A stretch of DNA of 64,000 nt from assembly GCF_900116715.1 (NCBI RefSeq), contig NZ_FPBM01000004.1, positions 186,001 to 250,000 of the forward strand, given 5' to 3'. The position numbers were made by a program, and so were the translations under genes. The stretch is from Polaromonas sp. YR568. Its GTDB lineage: Bacteria; Pseudomonadota; Gammaproteobacteria; Burkholderiales; Burkholderiaceae_C. Positions 40,701 through 48,394 of this stretch are shown piece after piece. How positions within the stretch are numbered: position 1 is the first letter of the stretch; the number at the start of each line of letters is the position of its first letter. The notes under the pieces were generated by a model. The model made no database searches, had not been told where the DNA came from, and saw only the letters and a list, made by a program, of their open reading frames with translations.

Positions 40701-41852
40701 ATGTTTCGCCGCCGCTTTCTTTCGCTCGCCCCTCAAATGGCCGCTCTTGCCGCCGCCCCTGCTTTCATCCGCAATGCCTACGCCCAGGAGGGCTTGACGG
40801 CCAAGGCCATCACCATCGGCAGCACGGGTGCGACCAGCGGCCCGCTGGCAGGTGTTGGCGCCGAGCTCAAGCTGGGCGTGGACGCGGCCATGGGCCAGAT
40901 CAACGCCAAGGGCGGCGTGAACGGCCGCACGCTGCAGTTCCAGATGCTGGACGACGGCTACGTGCCCCAGCGCAGCGCCGACAACGTCAAGAAGATGATC
41001 GATGACGGCAGCATTTTTGCGCTGATGTCCTGCGTCGGCACGCCGAACAATACGGCCATCGTGCCGGTGATTGAGGCCTCCAACCTGCCCTACGTCGGGC
41101 CGCGCTCGGGCGCGTCGTCGCTGCGCAAGCCCGGCATGCGCAATGTGTTCCATGTGCGTGCCAGCTTCACCGACGAAACCGATCGCCTGGTGCAGCGCAT
41201 TGTGGGCATGGGCATCAAGGACCTGGCTGTCGTCTACCTGGACAACAGCTACGGCAAGGAAGTGCTGGCCGACGTCAACCGCGCGCTGCTGGCACAGGGC
41301 GCGAAAGTGGGTGCGCAGGCCGCACTGGCCGTCGACGGCAAGAACCTCAATGACGTGGTGAACCAGATCGTCGCGGGCAAACCCGGCGCCGTGCTGTTGG
41401 GCACCGCAGGCTCGGTTTCTGTCAGCCTGATCACTGCGCTGAAAAAGGCTTCGCCGATGTTGCCCATCGCAGGCCTGAGCGTCACGCTGGCCGGCGACGG
41501 CATCAAGGCACTGGGCGCCGCCGGCTCCGGCCTGGCGCTGACCATGGTGTTCCCCGACCCCTACCGCGCCAAGCTGCAAGTGGTGCGCGACTACCAGGCC
41601 GCCATGCGTGCCATCGGCCAGCAGGAGTTCTCGCTCGGCAGCCTGGAGAGCTACATCAACACCTACGTGATGGCTGAGGGCCTGGAGCGCGCCGGCCGCG
41701 ACGTGACGCGCGCCAAGCTGCGCAACGCGCTGGCCGGCCTGCAGAAGTTCGACCTGGGTGGCTTCAGCGTCGACTACGCCGCGCCGCCTTTTGCCGGCTC
41801 GAAGTTTGTGGAGCTCGGCGTGCTGGGCGCCGGCGGCCGCTTTATCGGTTAA
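40701..41852 (+). CDS. Periplasmic binding protein of the branched-chain amino-acid (LivK-like) type
   Basis: A 383-residue exported protein. The signal starts RRRFLSLAPQ (twin-Arg-like) and ends AYAQ near residue 29. The type I periplasmic fold of the Leu/Ile/Val group follows: ITIGSTGATSGPLAGVGAELKLGVDAAMGQINAKGG, FALMSCVGTPNNTAIVPVIE and VGPRSGASSLRKPGMRNVFHVRAS. No permease or ATPase is adjacent. The Liv-type operon at 59.5-62.6 kb lacks a binding protein, but there is no evidence that they work together. It is apparently controlled by the Pho-box-like promoter and ended by a strong terminator. Confidence 0.9.
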   Translation: MFRRRFLSLAPQMAALAAAPAFIRNAYAQEGLTAKAITIGSTGATSGPLAGVGAELKLGVDAAMGQINAKGGVNGRTLQFQMLDDGYVPQRSADNVKKMIDDGSIFALMSCVGTPNNTAIVPVIEASNLPYVGPRSGASSLRKPGMRNVFHVRASFTDETDRLVQRIVGMGIKDLAVVYLDNSYGKEVLADVNRALLAQGAKVGAQAALAVDGKNLNDVVNQIVAGKPGAVLLGTAGSVSVSLITALKKASPMLPIAGLSVTLAGDGIKALGAAGSGLALTMVFPDPYRAKLQVVRDYQAAMRAIGQQEFSLGSLESYINTYVMAEGLERAGRDVTRAKLRNALAGLQKFDLGGFSVDYAAPPFAGSKFVELGVLGAGGRFIG

Positions 41853-41894
41853 GCCGTTAACGCACTTTCAAACCCTCTCAAGGCTTGAATCAAA

Positions 41895-41930
41895 AAAGCC
41901 CCGGCCAGTCTATGCACTGGCCGGGGCTTT
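41895..41930. terminator. Strong bidirectional rho-independent terminator
   Basis: The 15-bp perfect stem 41895-41909 / 41916-41930 has a 6-base loop, an A run before and TTT after. It lies between the convergent binding-protein gene (+) and rutG (-), so it can serve both. Confidence 0.9.
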
Positions 41931-41944
41931 GTCTTTCTCAGCGC

Positions 41945-43231
41945 TTAGCGCTTGCGATTGAGCAGCGCGTAAAGCAGGATCGCGCCGAACGTGGCGGTGC
42001 CAATGCCGCCCAGCGCAAACTGGCCAAAGCGCAGCGTGAAGTCGCCCGTGCCCAGAACCAGCGTGATCGCAGCGACGATCAGGTTTTTGTTGTCTGAGAA
42101 GTCGACTTTGTTGTCCACCCAGATCTTGGCGCCGGCCACCGCGATCAGGCCGAACACCACAATGCTCACACCGCCCATCACCGGCAGCGGAATCGCCTGG
42201 ATCAGCGCGCCGAACTTGGGGCTGAAACCCAGCAGCACGGCGATCAGCGCCGCCACGATAAACACGGCAGTCGAATAAATCTTGGTGGCCGCCATCACGC
42301 CGATGTTCTCCGCGTAGGTCGTCACGCCGGTGCCGCCCGCACTGCCTGAGACGATGGTGGCCACACCGTCGCCGATGAAAGCGCGGCCCATGTAGACGTC
42401 CAGGTTCTTGCCCGTCATGGCTGTCACTGCCTTGATGTGGCCCAGGTTCTCCGCCACCAGGATGATGGCGACCGGCGCGATCAGCAGCATGGCGTTGAGC
42501 TCAAACACCGGCGCCGTGAAGCCCGGCATGCCCACCCATGCGGCATTGGCAATGCCCGAAAAGTCCATGGGTTTTCCCAGGCCCAGGCCGTTGGTCAGCA
42601 CCGCATAAATCACGCTGGCCAGGATCAGCCCGACCAGGATCAACAGGCGCTGCACCATGCCGCGCGTCATCACCGCCACCAGGGCGACGCTGACAAAGGT
42701 CACCACCTGCATCCACGAATCAAAATTGCTGGCCGCCATGTTTTTGATGGGAATGCCCGCCAGGTTCAGGCCGATCACGGCCACCACCGCGCCGGTGACC
42801 ACAGGCGGCATGAAGCGTTCTATCCAGCCGGTGCCCACAGCCTGCACGATGACGCCGATGAGGGTGTAGAGCACACCGCAGGCGATGATGCCGCCCAGCG
42901 CCACGCCCAGGTTGGCGTTGGGGCCCTTGCCGGCGTAGGCCGTCGCGGCAATCACCACGCCGATAAAGGCAAAGCTCGAACCCAGATAGCTAGGCACCTT
43001 GCCGCCGGTGATGGCAAAAAAGATCAGCGTGCCGATCCCACTCATCAGGATGGCGATATTGGGGTCAAACCCCATCAGGATAGGCGCCAGCACCGTGGCG
43101 CCGAACATGGCGATCACGTGCTGCACACCCATGACCGCGGTTTGCGGCCAGGGCAGGCGTTCGTCGGGTGCAATCACGCCGCCTTGCTGCAAGACCGCGC
43201 TGCTCTTTTCCGTCCAGTCAAAGATTCCCAT
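41945..43231 (-). CDS. rutG: NCS2 pyrimidine permease, RutG/UraA-like
   Basis: A 428-residue permease with about 14 membrane segments. The N-terminal region (GVIAPDERLPWPQTAVMGVQHV), ATVLAPILMGFDP, TGGKVPSYLGSSFAFIGVV, FMPPVVTGAVVAVIGLNLA, APVAIILVAENLGHIKAVTAMTG and the family motif SGSAGGTGVTTYAENIGVMA resemble E. coli RutG strongly. It imports uracil or related bases by proton symport. No other rut genes are near, so UraA-type uracil uptake is an equal functional reading. Confidence 0.88.
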   Translation of the reverse strand: MGIFDWTEKSSAVLQQGGVIAPDERLPWPQTAVMGVQHVIAMFGATVLAPILMGFDPNIAILMSGIGTLIFFAITGGKVPSYLGSSFAFIGVVIAATAYAGKGPNANLGVALGGIIACGVLYTLIGVIVQAVGTGWIERFMPPVVTGAVVAVIGLNLAGIPIKNMAASNFDSWMQVVTFVSVALVAVMTRGMVQRLLILVGLILASVIYAVLTNGLGLGKPMDFSGIANAAWVGMPGFTAPVFELNAMLLIAPVAIILVAENLGHIKAVTAMTGKNLDVYMGRAFIGDGVATIVSGSAGGTGVTTYAENIGVMAATKIYSTAVFIVAALIAVLLGFSPKFGALIQAIPLPVMGGVSIVVFGLIAVAGAKIWVDNKVDFSDNKNLIVAAITLVLGTGDFTLRFGQFALGGIGTATFGAILLYALLNRKR

Positions 43232-43301
43232 CGCTCACTCCTCAATATAAAAGTGAGGCAATGCTAGGGGGAATGGCCGCCCCGCACAAGAGCGGCTCAG
43301 T

Positions 43302-44186
43302 TCAGGCCAGGAACGCGGCAACCTCCCGCAGCACCTCATCGTCCTTGAGGATCTTGCGGTGGCCCAGGCCTTCGGTGGCCAGCAGCCGCGCGCCGGCAAT
43401 CGAGTTGCTATAGGCCACGCCATCGGCAAAGCGGTTGATGCTGTCTTGCCGGTCATGCACCACCAGCGTGGGCAGCGTGATGCGCGGGCCCACGGCCGCG
43501 GGTTCAAACTGCGGCATCAAGATGCCTTCGCGCGCCTCGATGCGCCGCTGCATTGCTGCCCGCGTCGATTCGGCCAGGCCAAACACATGGGCAAAAAGCC
43601 GCGTGTATTCCAGCGGCGAAGCCGGCGGCGCCAGCAGCACCAGCCGCCCTGCGGCCAGGCCCCGGCTGGCGGCATACGCACCGGCATTGGCGGCCAGCGA
43701 ATGCGCCACCAGTGCGCGCAGCGTGTGGCCTTGCTGCTGCAGCCGGGCCGTCACGTAGTCGAGCACGCGGGCAAACTGCGGCAGGTTGCTCACCGAGCCG
43801 CTGCTGCGGCCGTGCGCCGGCATCTCGACGATCACCGGCCTCAGGCCCTGGGCGCTCAACTGGTCCGCCAGCGCCAGCATCTGCCCGGCATGCCCGCCCC
43901 AGCCGTGCACCAGCAACACCACCGGCCCCGGCGGCGCCACGGGGCGCGAATACAGCGTCAGGCTGGCGTCTTCAAACGGCCACTGCTCGATGTGCCATTC
44001 GGGGCTCCACTTGCGGCGGCGGCTGATCCATTTGGGCGGCAGCGGTGTGCCGAACAGCCGCAGTGCCGCGCGCACAGCCAGCGCGGGCCAAAGCTGCTCG
44101 GAAGCGCCCAGCCCCCAGCGGAAAATCCGCGTCAGGGGGCTGGCGTTGTAAAAGGCCGTGGTGGCCTGCAGGGATGTGCGTGTCAT
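43302..44186 (-). CDS. Alpha/beta-fold hydrolase, TetR-controlled
   Basis: A 294-residue serine hydrolase. The oxyanion strand LLVHGWGGHAGQM (about 95) precedes nucleophile elbow VAHSLAAN (Ser about 165), Asp in VHDRQDSINRF (about 248) and His in TEGLGHRKIL (about 275). It resembles lysophospholipase or esterase-type enzymes. It is preceded by the 37-residue membrane peptide gene, and both sit downstream of an operator that also precedes the tetR gene. Confidence 0.87.
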   Translation of the reverse strand: MTRTSLQATTAFYNASPLTRIFRWGLGASEQLWPALAVRAALRLFGTPLPPKWISRRRKWSPEWHIEQWPFEDASLTLYSRPVAPPGPVVLLVHGWGGHAGQMLALADQLSAQGLRPVIVEMPAHGRSSGSVSNLPQFARVLDYVTARLQQQGHTLRALVAHSLAANAGAYAASRGLAAGRLVLLAPPASPLEYTRLFAHVFGLAESTRAAMQRRIEAREGILMPQFEPAAVGPRITLPTLVVHDRQDSINRFADGVAYSNSIAGARLLATEGLGHRKILKDDEVLREVAAFLA

Positions 44187-44208
44187 GGCGTGATTTCCCT
44201 GGTGAATA

Positions 44209-44322
44209 TCAGTACCAGATCCAGTCTTCGTTGCTGCGCGGCAAGCTGCGCAACGAAGCCAGGGCCGCCTTCACGGCGCGAACGCCGAGAAACACACTTA
44301 AAGCAATGATCAGAATCAACAT
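44209..44322 (-). CDS. 37-residue single-pass membrane peptide
   Basis: A short gene in the gap between the hydrolase and tetR genes. The product has one hydrophobic helix (MLILIIALSVFLGVRAV) and a conserved-looking tail with LRSLPRSNEDWIWY at the end. ATG is preceded by GAGGAA at good spacing, and the codons end cleanly 22 bp before the hydrolase ATG. From memory, similar peptides ('...LPRSN(D/E)D...Y') are encoded beside hydrolases in other Comamonadaceae. The function is unknown; a membrane-anchored regulator or partner of the hydrolase is possible. Confidence 0.75.
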   Translation of the reverse strand: MLILIIALSVFLGVRAVKAALASLRSLPRSNEDWIWY

Positions 44323-44338
44323 GATTTCCTCATTTCTC

Positions 44339-44352
44339 CGCACGGTCGTGCG
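44339..44352. promoter_or_regulatory. Candidate TetR operator before the peptide/hydrolase operon
   Basis: CGCACGGTCGTGCG is a dyad with 6-bp perfect arms (CGCACG/CGTGCG) followed by AAAT, 17-30 bp before the peptide start. Its core GCACGRTYGTGCGAAA recurs once, at 45050-45065, before tetR itself. Confidence 0.72.
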
Positions 44353-44415
44353 AAATTAAAAGTTACCCAAACACTGAAAAAGGCACTGCTGCCCCTTTCG
44401 CCTTCTTTTTGTCTC

Positions 44416-45036
44416 TTATTGGTTGGTGACTGCCTCGGTCTGGTAGCTTTTGATCAGGCGCTCCCAGGATGCCTGTGCCCGTTCGGCCGCGCGGGGGTCG
44501 CGCAGAAAACGGGCATCGTGCAGCAGCCCCATGGCAATACTGCTCACTTCCATCACCAGCTGCTCGGCGTCGGTGTCGGCCTTCAAATGGCCGGCCTCCA
44601 TGGCCTGCAGCACGGTGCGCCGCAACGCGGCACGCCAGCGGGTGATCTCACTGAAGAGCGCGTCGCGCAGCTCGCCTTCGCGGTCGTCCAGCTCAAAGGC
44701 GCCTGCGGTGTAAATACAGCCCGACTTGGCCTCGACATCACGTGTGCGCACGATCCAGCGCTGCACGATGGTCTCCAGCCGCGGCAAGCCCTTGGGCTGC
44801 TGCATGGCGGGCACAAACACATCGGCAATAAAGCGCCGGCCGAATTCTTCAATCACGGCTTTTTGCAAAGCCTCACGCGAGCCGATGCGTGAAAACACAC
44901 CGCTCTTGGAAAGCCCGATGCGGTCGGCCACCGCCTGCAAGGTGATGGCCTCCAGCCCGTCCGCCGCGGCCAGGTCAATGCCTGCGCCGATGATGGCGGC
45001 GCGGGTCATTTCACTTTTCTGGGTTTTGGCGTCCAT
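44416..45036 (-). CDS. TetR-family transcriptional regulator
   Basis: A 206-residue TetR protein: N-terminal helix-turn-helix (RAAIIGAGIDLAAADGLEAITLQAVADRIGLSKSGVFSRIGSREAL, about residues 12-56) and a ligand domain of the TetR_C type (RFIADVFVPAMQQPKG onward). The ligand is unknown. A matching operator lies 13-26 bp upstream of its own ATG and another before the peptide/hydrolase genes downstream. It should therefore repress itself and that operon. Confidence 0.92.
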   Translation of the reverse strand: MDAKTQKSEMTRAAIIGAGIDLAAADGLEAITLQAVADRIGLSKSGVFSRIGSREALQKAVIEEFGRRFIADVFVPAMQQPKGLPRLETIVQRWIVRTRDVEAKSGCIYTAGAFELDDREGELRDALFSEITRWRAALRRTVLQAMEAGHLKADTDAEQLVMEVSSIAMGLLHDARFLRDPRAAERAQASWERLIKSYQTEAVTNQ

Positions 45037-45048
45037 GGGGCGAATATT

Positions 45049-45062
45049 AGCACGATTGTGCG
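45049..45062. promoter_or_regulatory. Candidate TetR autoregulatory operator
   Basis: AGCACGATTGTGCG, followed by AAAG, 13-26 bp before the tetR ATG, shares GCACGRTYGTGCGAAA with the site at 44340-44355. Arms GCAC/GTGC are perfect, and the next pair is a wobble-type mismatch. Confidence 0.72.
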
Positions 45063-45201
45063 AAAGTGCAAGCGGGCCGGTTTTTACCGTTTCAGGGTGT
45101 CAAATTCTGCGCTTATATTTGGGCCCACAGCCCGTGCACCGTGCCCAAATGCCCGGCGTGGCGGGCTGCAATCACATTATTTAAATAACAGAGGGATTGT
45201 C

Positions 45202-45978
45202 ATGTTCATTGTTTGGGGAAAGAAAGCCGTCTACAAAAAGCTGGGCTTTGTCGCCGACTTCTGCACCATTTGCCGCTGCGCACAGCCGTTCCTGGTTCGC
45301 CGGATTGGCATGGCAGGGCACGTTTATTACATTACCGTGGGCGAGGGTGAGCTGGTCGGGTATGACCGGACCTGCCAAGCCTGCGGAACATCCTATACGG
45401 CGGACGCGGCGAGATACCAGAGCATGGCCAAGAAACAGGCGCCCCTGGCAGAGCTGATGAGGAAGACCTTTCCGGGTTTTGCCGCCTACTGGGCCGACAG
45501 GCTGTCGCTGGAAGAAAAGGTGAAATCGTCTCCCATGCTGCTTGCCGCCGAAGAGCGCAAAAGCCTGTTGCGCGAAGCTTTTCTCGTCCTTTCCCCCTCC
45601 GTTGAAAAACGGTTTGCCTCGACGCACATGGACAAGGAGGTTGGTTTTGCCGTCCTGGCCACCATCGGCCTTCTGCTCGCCGTGCCTGCGCTGACGCGTG
45701 TTGTCGCCCCCGACCAAGCCGAGGTGGCGGTGCTCGTGGCGATGGCAGCCGGCATCGTGCTGGTGATCTGGCAGATCGCGGTTTCCGGCAGGCGTTTCAT
45801 GCGGCGCGACGTCGTGCCTCTACTCGCAAAGTCCTTGAATCCGCTGCGCCCCAAAAAAGAAGAAGTCACCGCCATCCTGGCTGAATTGAAGACGCATGGC
45901 CACAAGATCGGCTCCAAGCTGAAAGTCGCCGACTTGCTGGACGGGCTCAAGCCTGCGCGAGTGGTTCTGGCCGCCTGA
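45202..45978 (+). CDS. Membrane protein with N-terminal zinc-ribbon-like cysteines
   Basis: A 258-residue protein. Paired cysteines CTICRC (about 22-27) and CQACG (about 58-62) look like a zinc ribbon, set in a domain that starts FIVWGKKAVYKKLGFVADFC. Two hydrophobic helices (about 147-170 and 175-197) and a basic C-terminal region follow. Similar 'zinc-ribbon plus membrane' proteins occur in many bacteria without known function. The ATG has a GAGGG site. The AT-rich segment 45170-45190 is the likely promoter. Confidence 0.75.
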   Translation: MFIVWGKKAVYKKLGFVADFCTICRCAQPFLVRRIGMAGHVYYITVGEGELVGYDRTCQACGTSYTADAARYQSMAKKQAPLAELMRKTFPGFAAYWADRLSLEEKVKSSPMLLAAEERKSLLREAFLVLSPSVEKRFASTHMDKEVGFAVLATIGLLLAVPALTRVVAPDQAEVAVLVAMAAGIVLVIWQIAVSGRRFMRRDVVPLLAKSLNPLRPKKEEVTAILAELKTHGHKIGSKLKVADLLDGLKPARVVLAA

Positions 45979-45992
45979 CCCGGGTCATCCTG

Positions 45993-46436
45993 TTAACGGC
46001 GGCGCCTGGCGGGCGCCGCTGTGCTTTTGGGCATCAGCCCCACGGCCGCCCTGGCCAAGGCATCGGCTTCCCGGTTGCGATGGCGCGGTATCCACACCAG
46101 CCGTGCGGATGTGAAGGACTGCAGCACGGTGCGCACCTCGTCAAACAACGGGGTCAAGCGCAGAAAGGGCTCCGTGGCGGTGCCCAGCAGCTGTTGAACC
46201 ACCACACTGTTGTCGCAATGAATGAGTAGCTCAGTGGCACCGTGCTGCCCGGCGTATTGCATGGCCGTCATCAGCGCGCGCAACTCAGCTTCGTTGTTGC
46301 AGCCCCGGCCTTCCGCGGTGATGGAGAGCGGATGCCGTCTGCCATCCGGCGCGATGATGACAGCGCCCAGCCCCATGAGGCCGGGGTTGGGCACTGCGCT
46401 ACCGTCGCAGTAAATCGTCCAGGCTTCGGTGCTCAC
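45993..46436 (-). CDS. RNase H family protein
   Basis: A 147-residue RNase H domain with all four catalytic acidic residues visible: Asp in IYCDGSAVPNPG (about 10), Glu in CNNEAELRAL (about 49), Asp in IHCDNSVVVQQ (about 75) and Asp in RNREADALARAA (about 125). An Arg-rich tail follows. It has the short substrate loop typical of RNase HI-like proteins of the YpdQ/plant type, not the E. coli basic protrusion. It may cleave RNA-DNA hybrids; a main rnhA elsewhere is possible. Confidence 0.87.
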   Translation of the reverse strand: MSTEAWTIYCDGSAVPNPGLMGLGAVIIAPDGRRHPLSITAEGRGCNNEAELRALMTAMQYAGQHGATELLIHCDNSVVVQQLLGTATEPFLRLTPLFDEVRTVLQSFTSARLVWIPRHRNREADALARAAVGLMPKSTAAPARRRR

Positions 46437-46445
46437 CGGGCGCCT

Positions 46446-47384
46446 TTACGCGACATCCCGCGCCTCTTTCGGCTCTTGCACCAGCGACACCACAAAGTCC
46501 AGGAAGGCCCGGGTCTTGGCGGGTGGATGGTGGCGCGACGGGTGCAAGGCATAAAGCGGAAAGTGCTCATCGGGCCAGTCGGGAAAGAGCTCCACGAGTT
46601 TGCCGCTGGCCAGCAAGGCTTCCGAACCCAGCGTCATGATCTGCGCGATGCCGTAGCCCGCAAGGCAGGCGCTGAGCAGCGTGCCCGCGTCATTGACGGT
46701 CAGCCGTCCGCCCGGCCAGATCTCGATCTTCTTTCGCTTGCGGTGAAACTCCCAGCTAAAGGGCTTGCCCGTCTCGGGGTTGCGAAAGTCGATGCAGACA
46801 TGCGCGCCGCCACGGTCCAGTTCTTGCGGCGTCAGCGGCCGGCCGTACTTCTTGAGGTAAGCGGGGCTGGCGACGGTCGCCATGCGTGAATCCAGCAGGC
46901 GGCGGTAGACCAGGCTGGAGGAGGCCGGGTTGCCAAAGCGCACCGCCAGGTCAAAGCCGTCGGCCACCATATCGCCGAGCTGGTCGCGGGTTACGAGGTC
47001 CAGCTGCAGCTCCGGGTAGCGTGACATGAAAGAGCCGAGCCGCGGCCCCAAAACCAGCCGCGAGAAGAAGGGGTCGACGTTGACGCGCAGCCGCCCGCGC
47101 ACCGCCGTCGCGCCGCCGGCTGCGGTGGCCGCGGCTTCCTCCAGCCCCGCCATCAGCGGCATCACCTGCTCGTAAAAACGGCGGCCTTCGTCGGTGAGCG
47201 AGATGGCGCGCGTGGTGCGGTCAAAAAGGCGTATGCCCAGCCGCGCTTCAAGGCGCGCCACGGCACGGCTCACGCCGGGCTGCGACATCTCCAGCTGCTC
47301 GCCGGCGGCTGCAAAGGTGCCGGCGTCGACGATGGCCGCAAATACGCCCATGCCGTTGAGCATCCGTTCATCAAATCCGGTCAT
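46446..47384 (-). CDS. LysR-family regulator divergent from the NmrA-like gene
   Basis: A 312-residue LysR protein: helix-turn-helix GTFAAAGEQLEMSQPGVSRAVARLEARLGIRLFDRTTRAISLTDEGRRFYEQ (about 20-70) and a periplasmic-binding-like effector domain (GRLRVNVDPFFSRLVLGPRLGSFMSRYPELQLDLVTRDQ). It faces the NAD(P)-binding gene across a 109-bp gap with a perfect dyad, so regulation of that gene is likely. The effector is unknown. Confidence 0.92.
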   Translation of the reverse strand: MTGFDERMLNGMGVFAAIVDAGTFAAAGEQLEMSQPGVSRAVARLEARLGIRLFDRTTRAISLTDEGRRFYEQVMPLMAGLEEAAATAAGGATAVRGRLRVNVDPFFSRLVLGPRLGSFMSRYPELQLDLVTRDQLGDMVADGFDLAVRFGNPASSSLVYRRLLDSRMATVASPAYLKKYGRPLTPQELDRGGAHVCIDFRNPETGKPFSWEFHRKRKKIEIWPGGRLTVNDAGTLLSACLAGYGIAQIMTLGSEALLASGKLVELFPDWPDEHFPLYALHPSRHHPPAKTRAFLDFVVSLVQEPKEARDVA

Positions 47385-47398
47385 ACATGCCTAAGTGT

Positions 47399-47420
47399 CA
47401 TGAATCAAATGCCATTCATG
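47399..47420. promoter_or_regulatory. LysR-type dyad in the divergent region
   Basis: CATGAAT (47399-47405) and ATTCATG (47414-47420) are perfect 7-bp arms with an 8-bp spacer. They lie 15 bp from the LysR start and between the two genes, in the usual place for the activator site. Confidence 0.65.
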
Positions 47421-47493
47421 TTATCGCCAAATGAGTGCGCGGCGCCCAGAATTCGTTGCTTCGCGGCGTTTGCCGCAGCAACCAGGAGCGAAT

Positions 47494-48339
47494 ATGTATG
47501 CGATCACAGGAATTAGCGGCAAGGTGGGCGGCGTCGTTGCGCAGGCCTTGCTGGAGGCAGGCAAAGCCGTGCGGGCCGTCGTGCGCGACCCGGCCAAGGG
47601 CCAGGCGTGGGCCAGCCGGGGCTGCGAAGTCGCGCTGGCGGACATGAACGATGCGCAGTCGCTCACGCAAGCCTTTATGGGCGCCGAGGCGGTGTTTGTG
47701 CTGCTGCCACCGCAATTTGATCCCTCGCCCGGCTCCACCGAAGCGCGCCGCCTCATTGCGGCGCTGCACAGCGCCCTACAAGCCGCGCGGCCACAGCGTG
47801 TGGTGTGCCTTTCGACGGTGGGCGCGCAGGCGCAGCAGCCGAATCTGCTCAGCCAGCTGGGCTTGCTCGAGCAAAGCCTGGGCAACCTGCCAATGCCGGT
47901 CACGTTTTTGCGGGCGGCCTGGTTTATGGAAAACGCCGTGTGGGACATCGCCCCCGCGCGTGAGAGCGGCGTTATCCCCAGTTTTTTGCAGCCGCTGGAC
48001 CGCGCGATTCCCATGGTTGCCACTATCGATGTGGGCCGCACCGCCGCCGGGCTGCTGCAGGAGGTGTGGACGGGCTGCCGCATTGTCGAGCTTGAGGGGC
48101 CGGGGCACTACTCACCGAACGACATTGCCGCTTGCCTGGCCCGCCTGCTGCGCACCGGTGTGCGCGCGGAAGCCGTGCCGCGCGAAACCTGGCAGGCTCG
48201 CTTCAACGCGCAGGGCATGAAGAACCCGGAGCCGCGCATGCGCATGCTGGACGGCTTTAACGAAGGCTGGATTTCGTTCGAGCACACGCCGCGCAAGGGA
48301 GGCGTAGAACTGGAGACCGTTCTGCGGTCGCTGCTATAG
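47494..48339 (+). CDS. NmrA-like NAD(P)-binding protein
   Basis: A 281-residue Rossmann-fold protein of the atypical short-chain dehydrogenase/NmrA group. The N-terminal dinucleotide motif ITGISGKVGGVVAQALLEAGKAVRAVVRDP is clear (GxxGxxG), with VFVLLPP and VVCLSTVGAQ following. The catalytic YxxxK is absent, as in NmrA and TMR-type proteins, so it could be a redox sensor or quinone reductase-like enzyme. The ATG has an AGGAG site. Confidence 0.87.
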   Translation: MYAITGISGKVGGVVAQALLEAGKAVRAVVRDPAKGQAWASRGCEVALADMNDAQSLTQAFMGAEAVFVLLPPQFDPSPGSTEARRLIAALHSALQAARPQRVVCLSTVGAQAQQPNLLSQLGLLEQSLGNLPMPVTFLRAAWFMENAVWDIAPARESGVIPSFLQPLDRAIPMVATIDVGRTAAGLLQEVWTGCRIVELEGPGHYSPNDIAACLARLLRTGVRAEAVPRETWQARFNAQGMKNPEPRMRMLDGFNEGWISFEHTPRKGGVELETVLRSLL

Positions 48340-48394
48340 CCGGCGCAGGGGAATCCCCGACGCACCCAAAGGCCGTGCGGGGTAAGCTTGTTGT

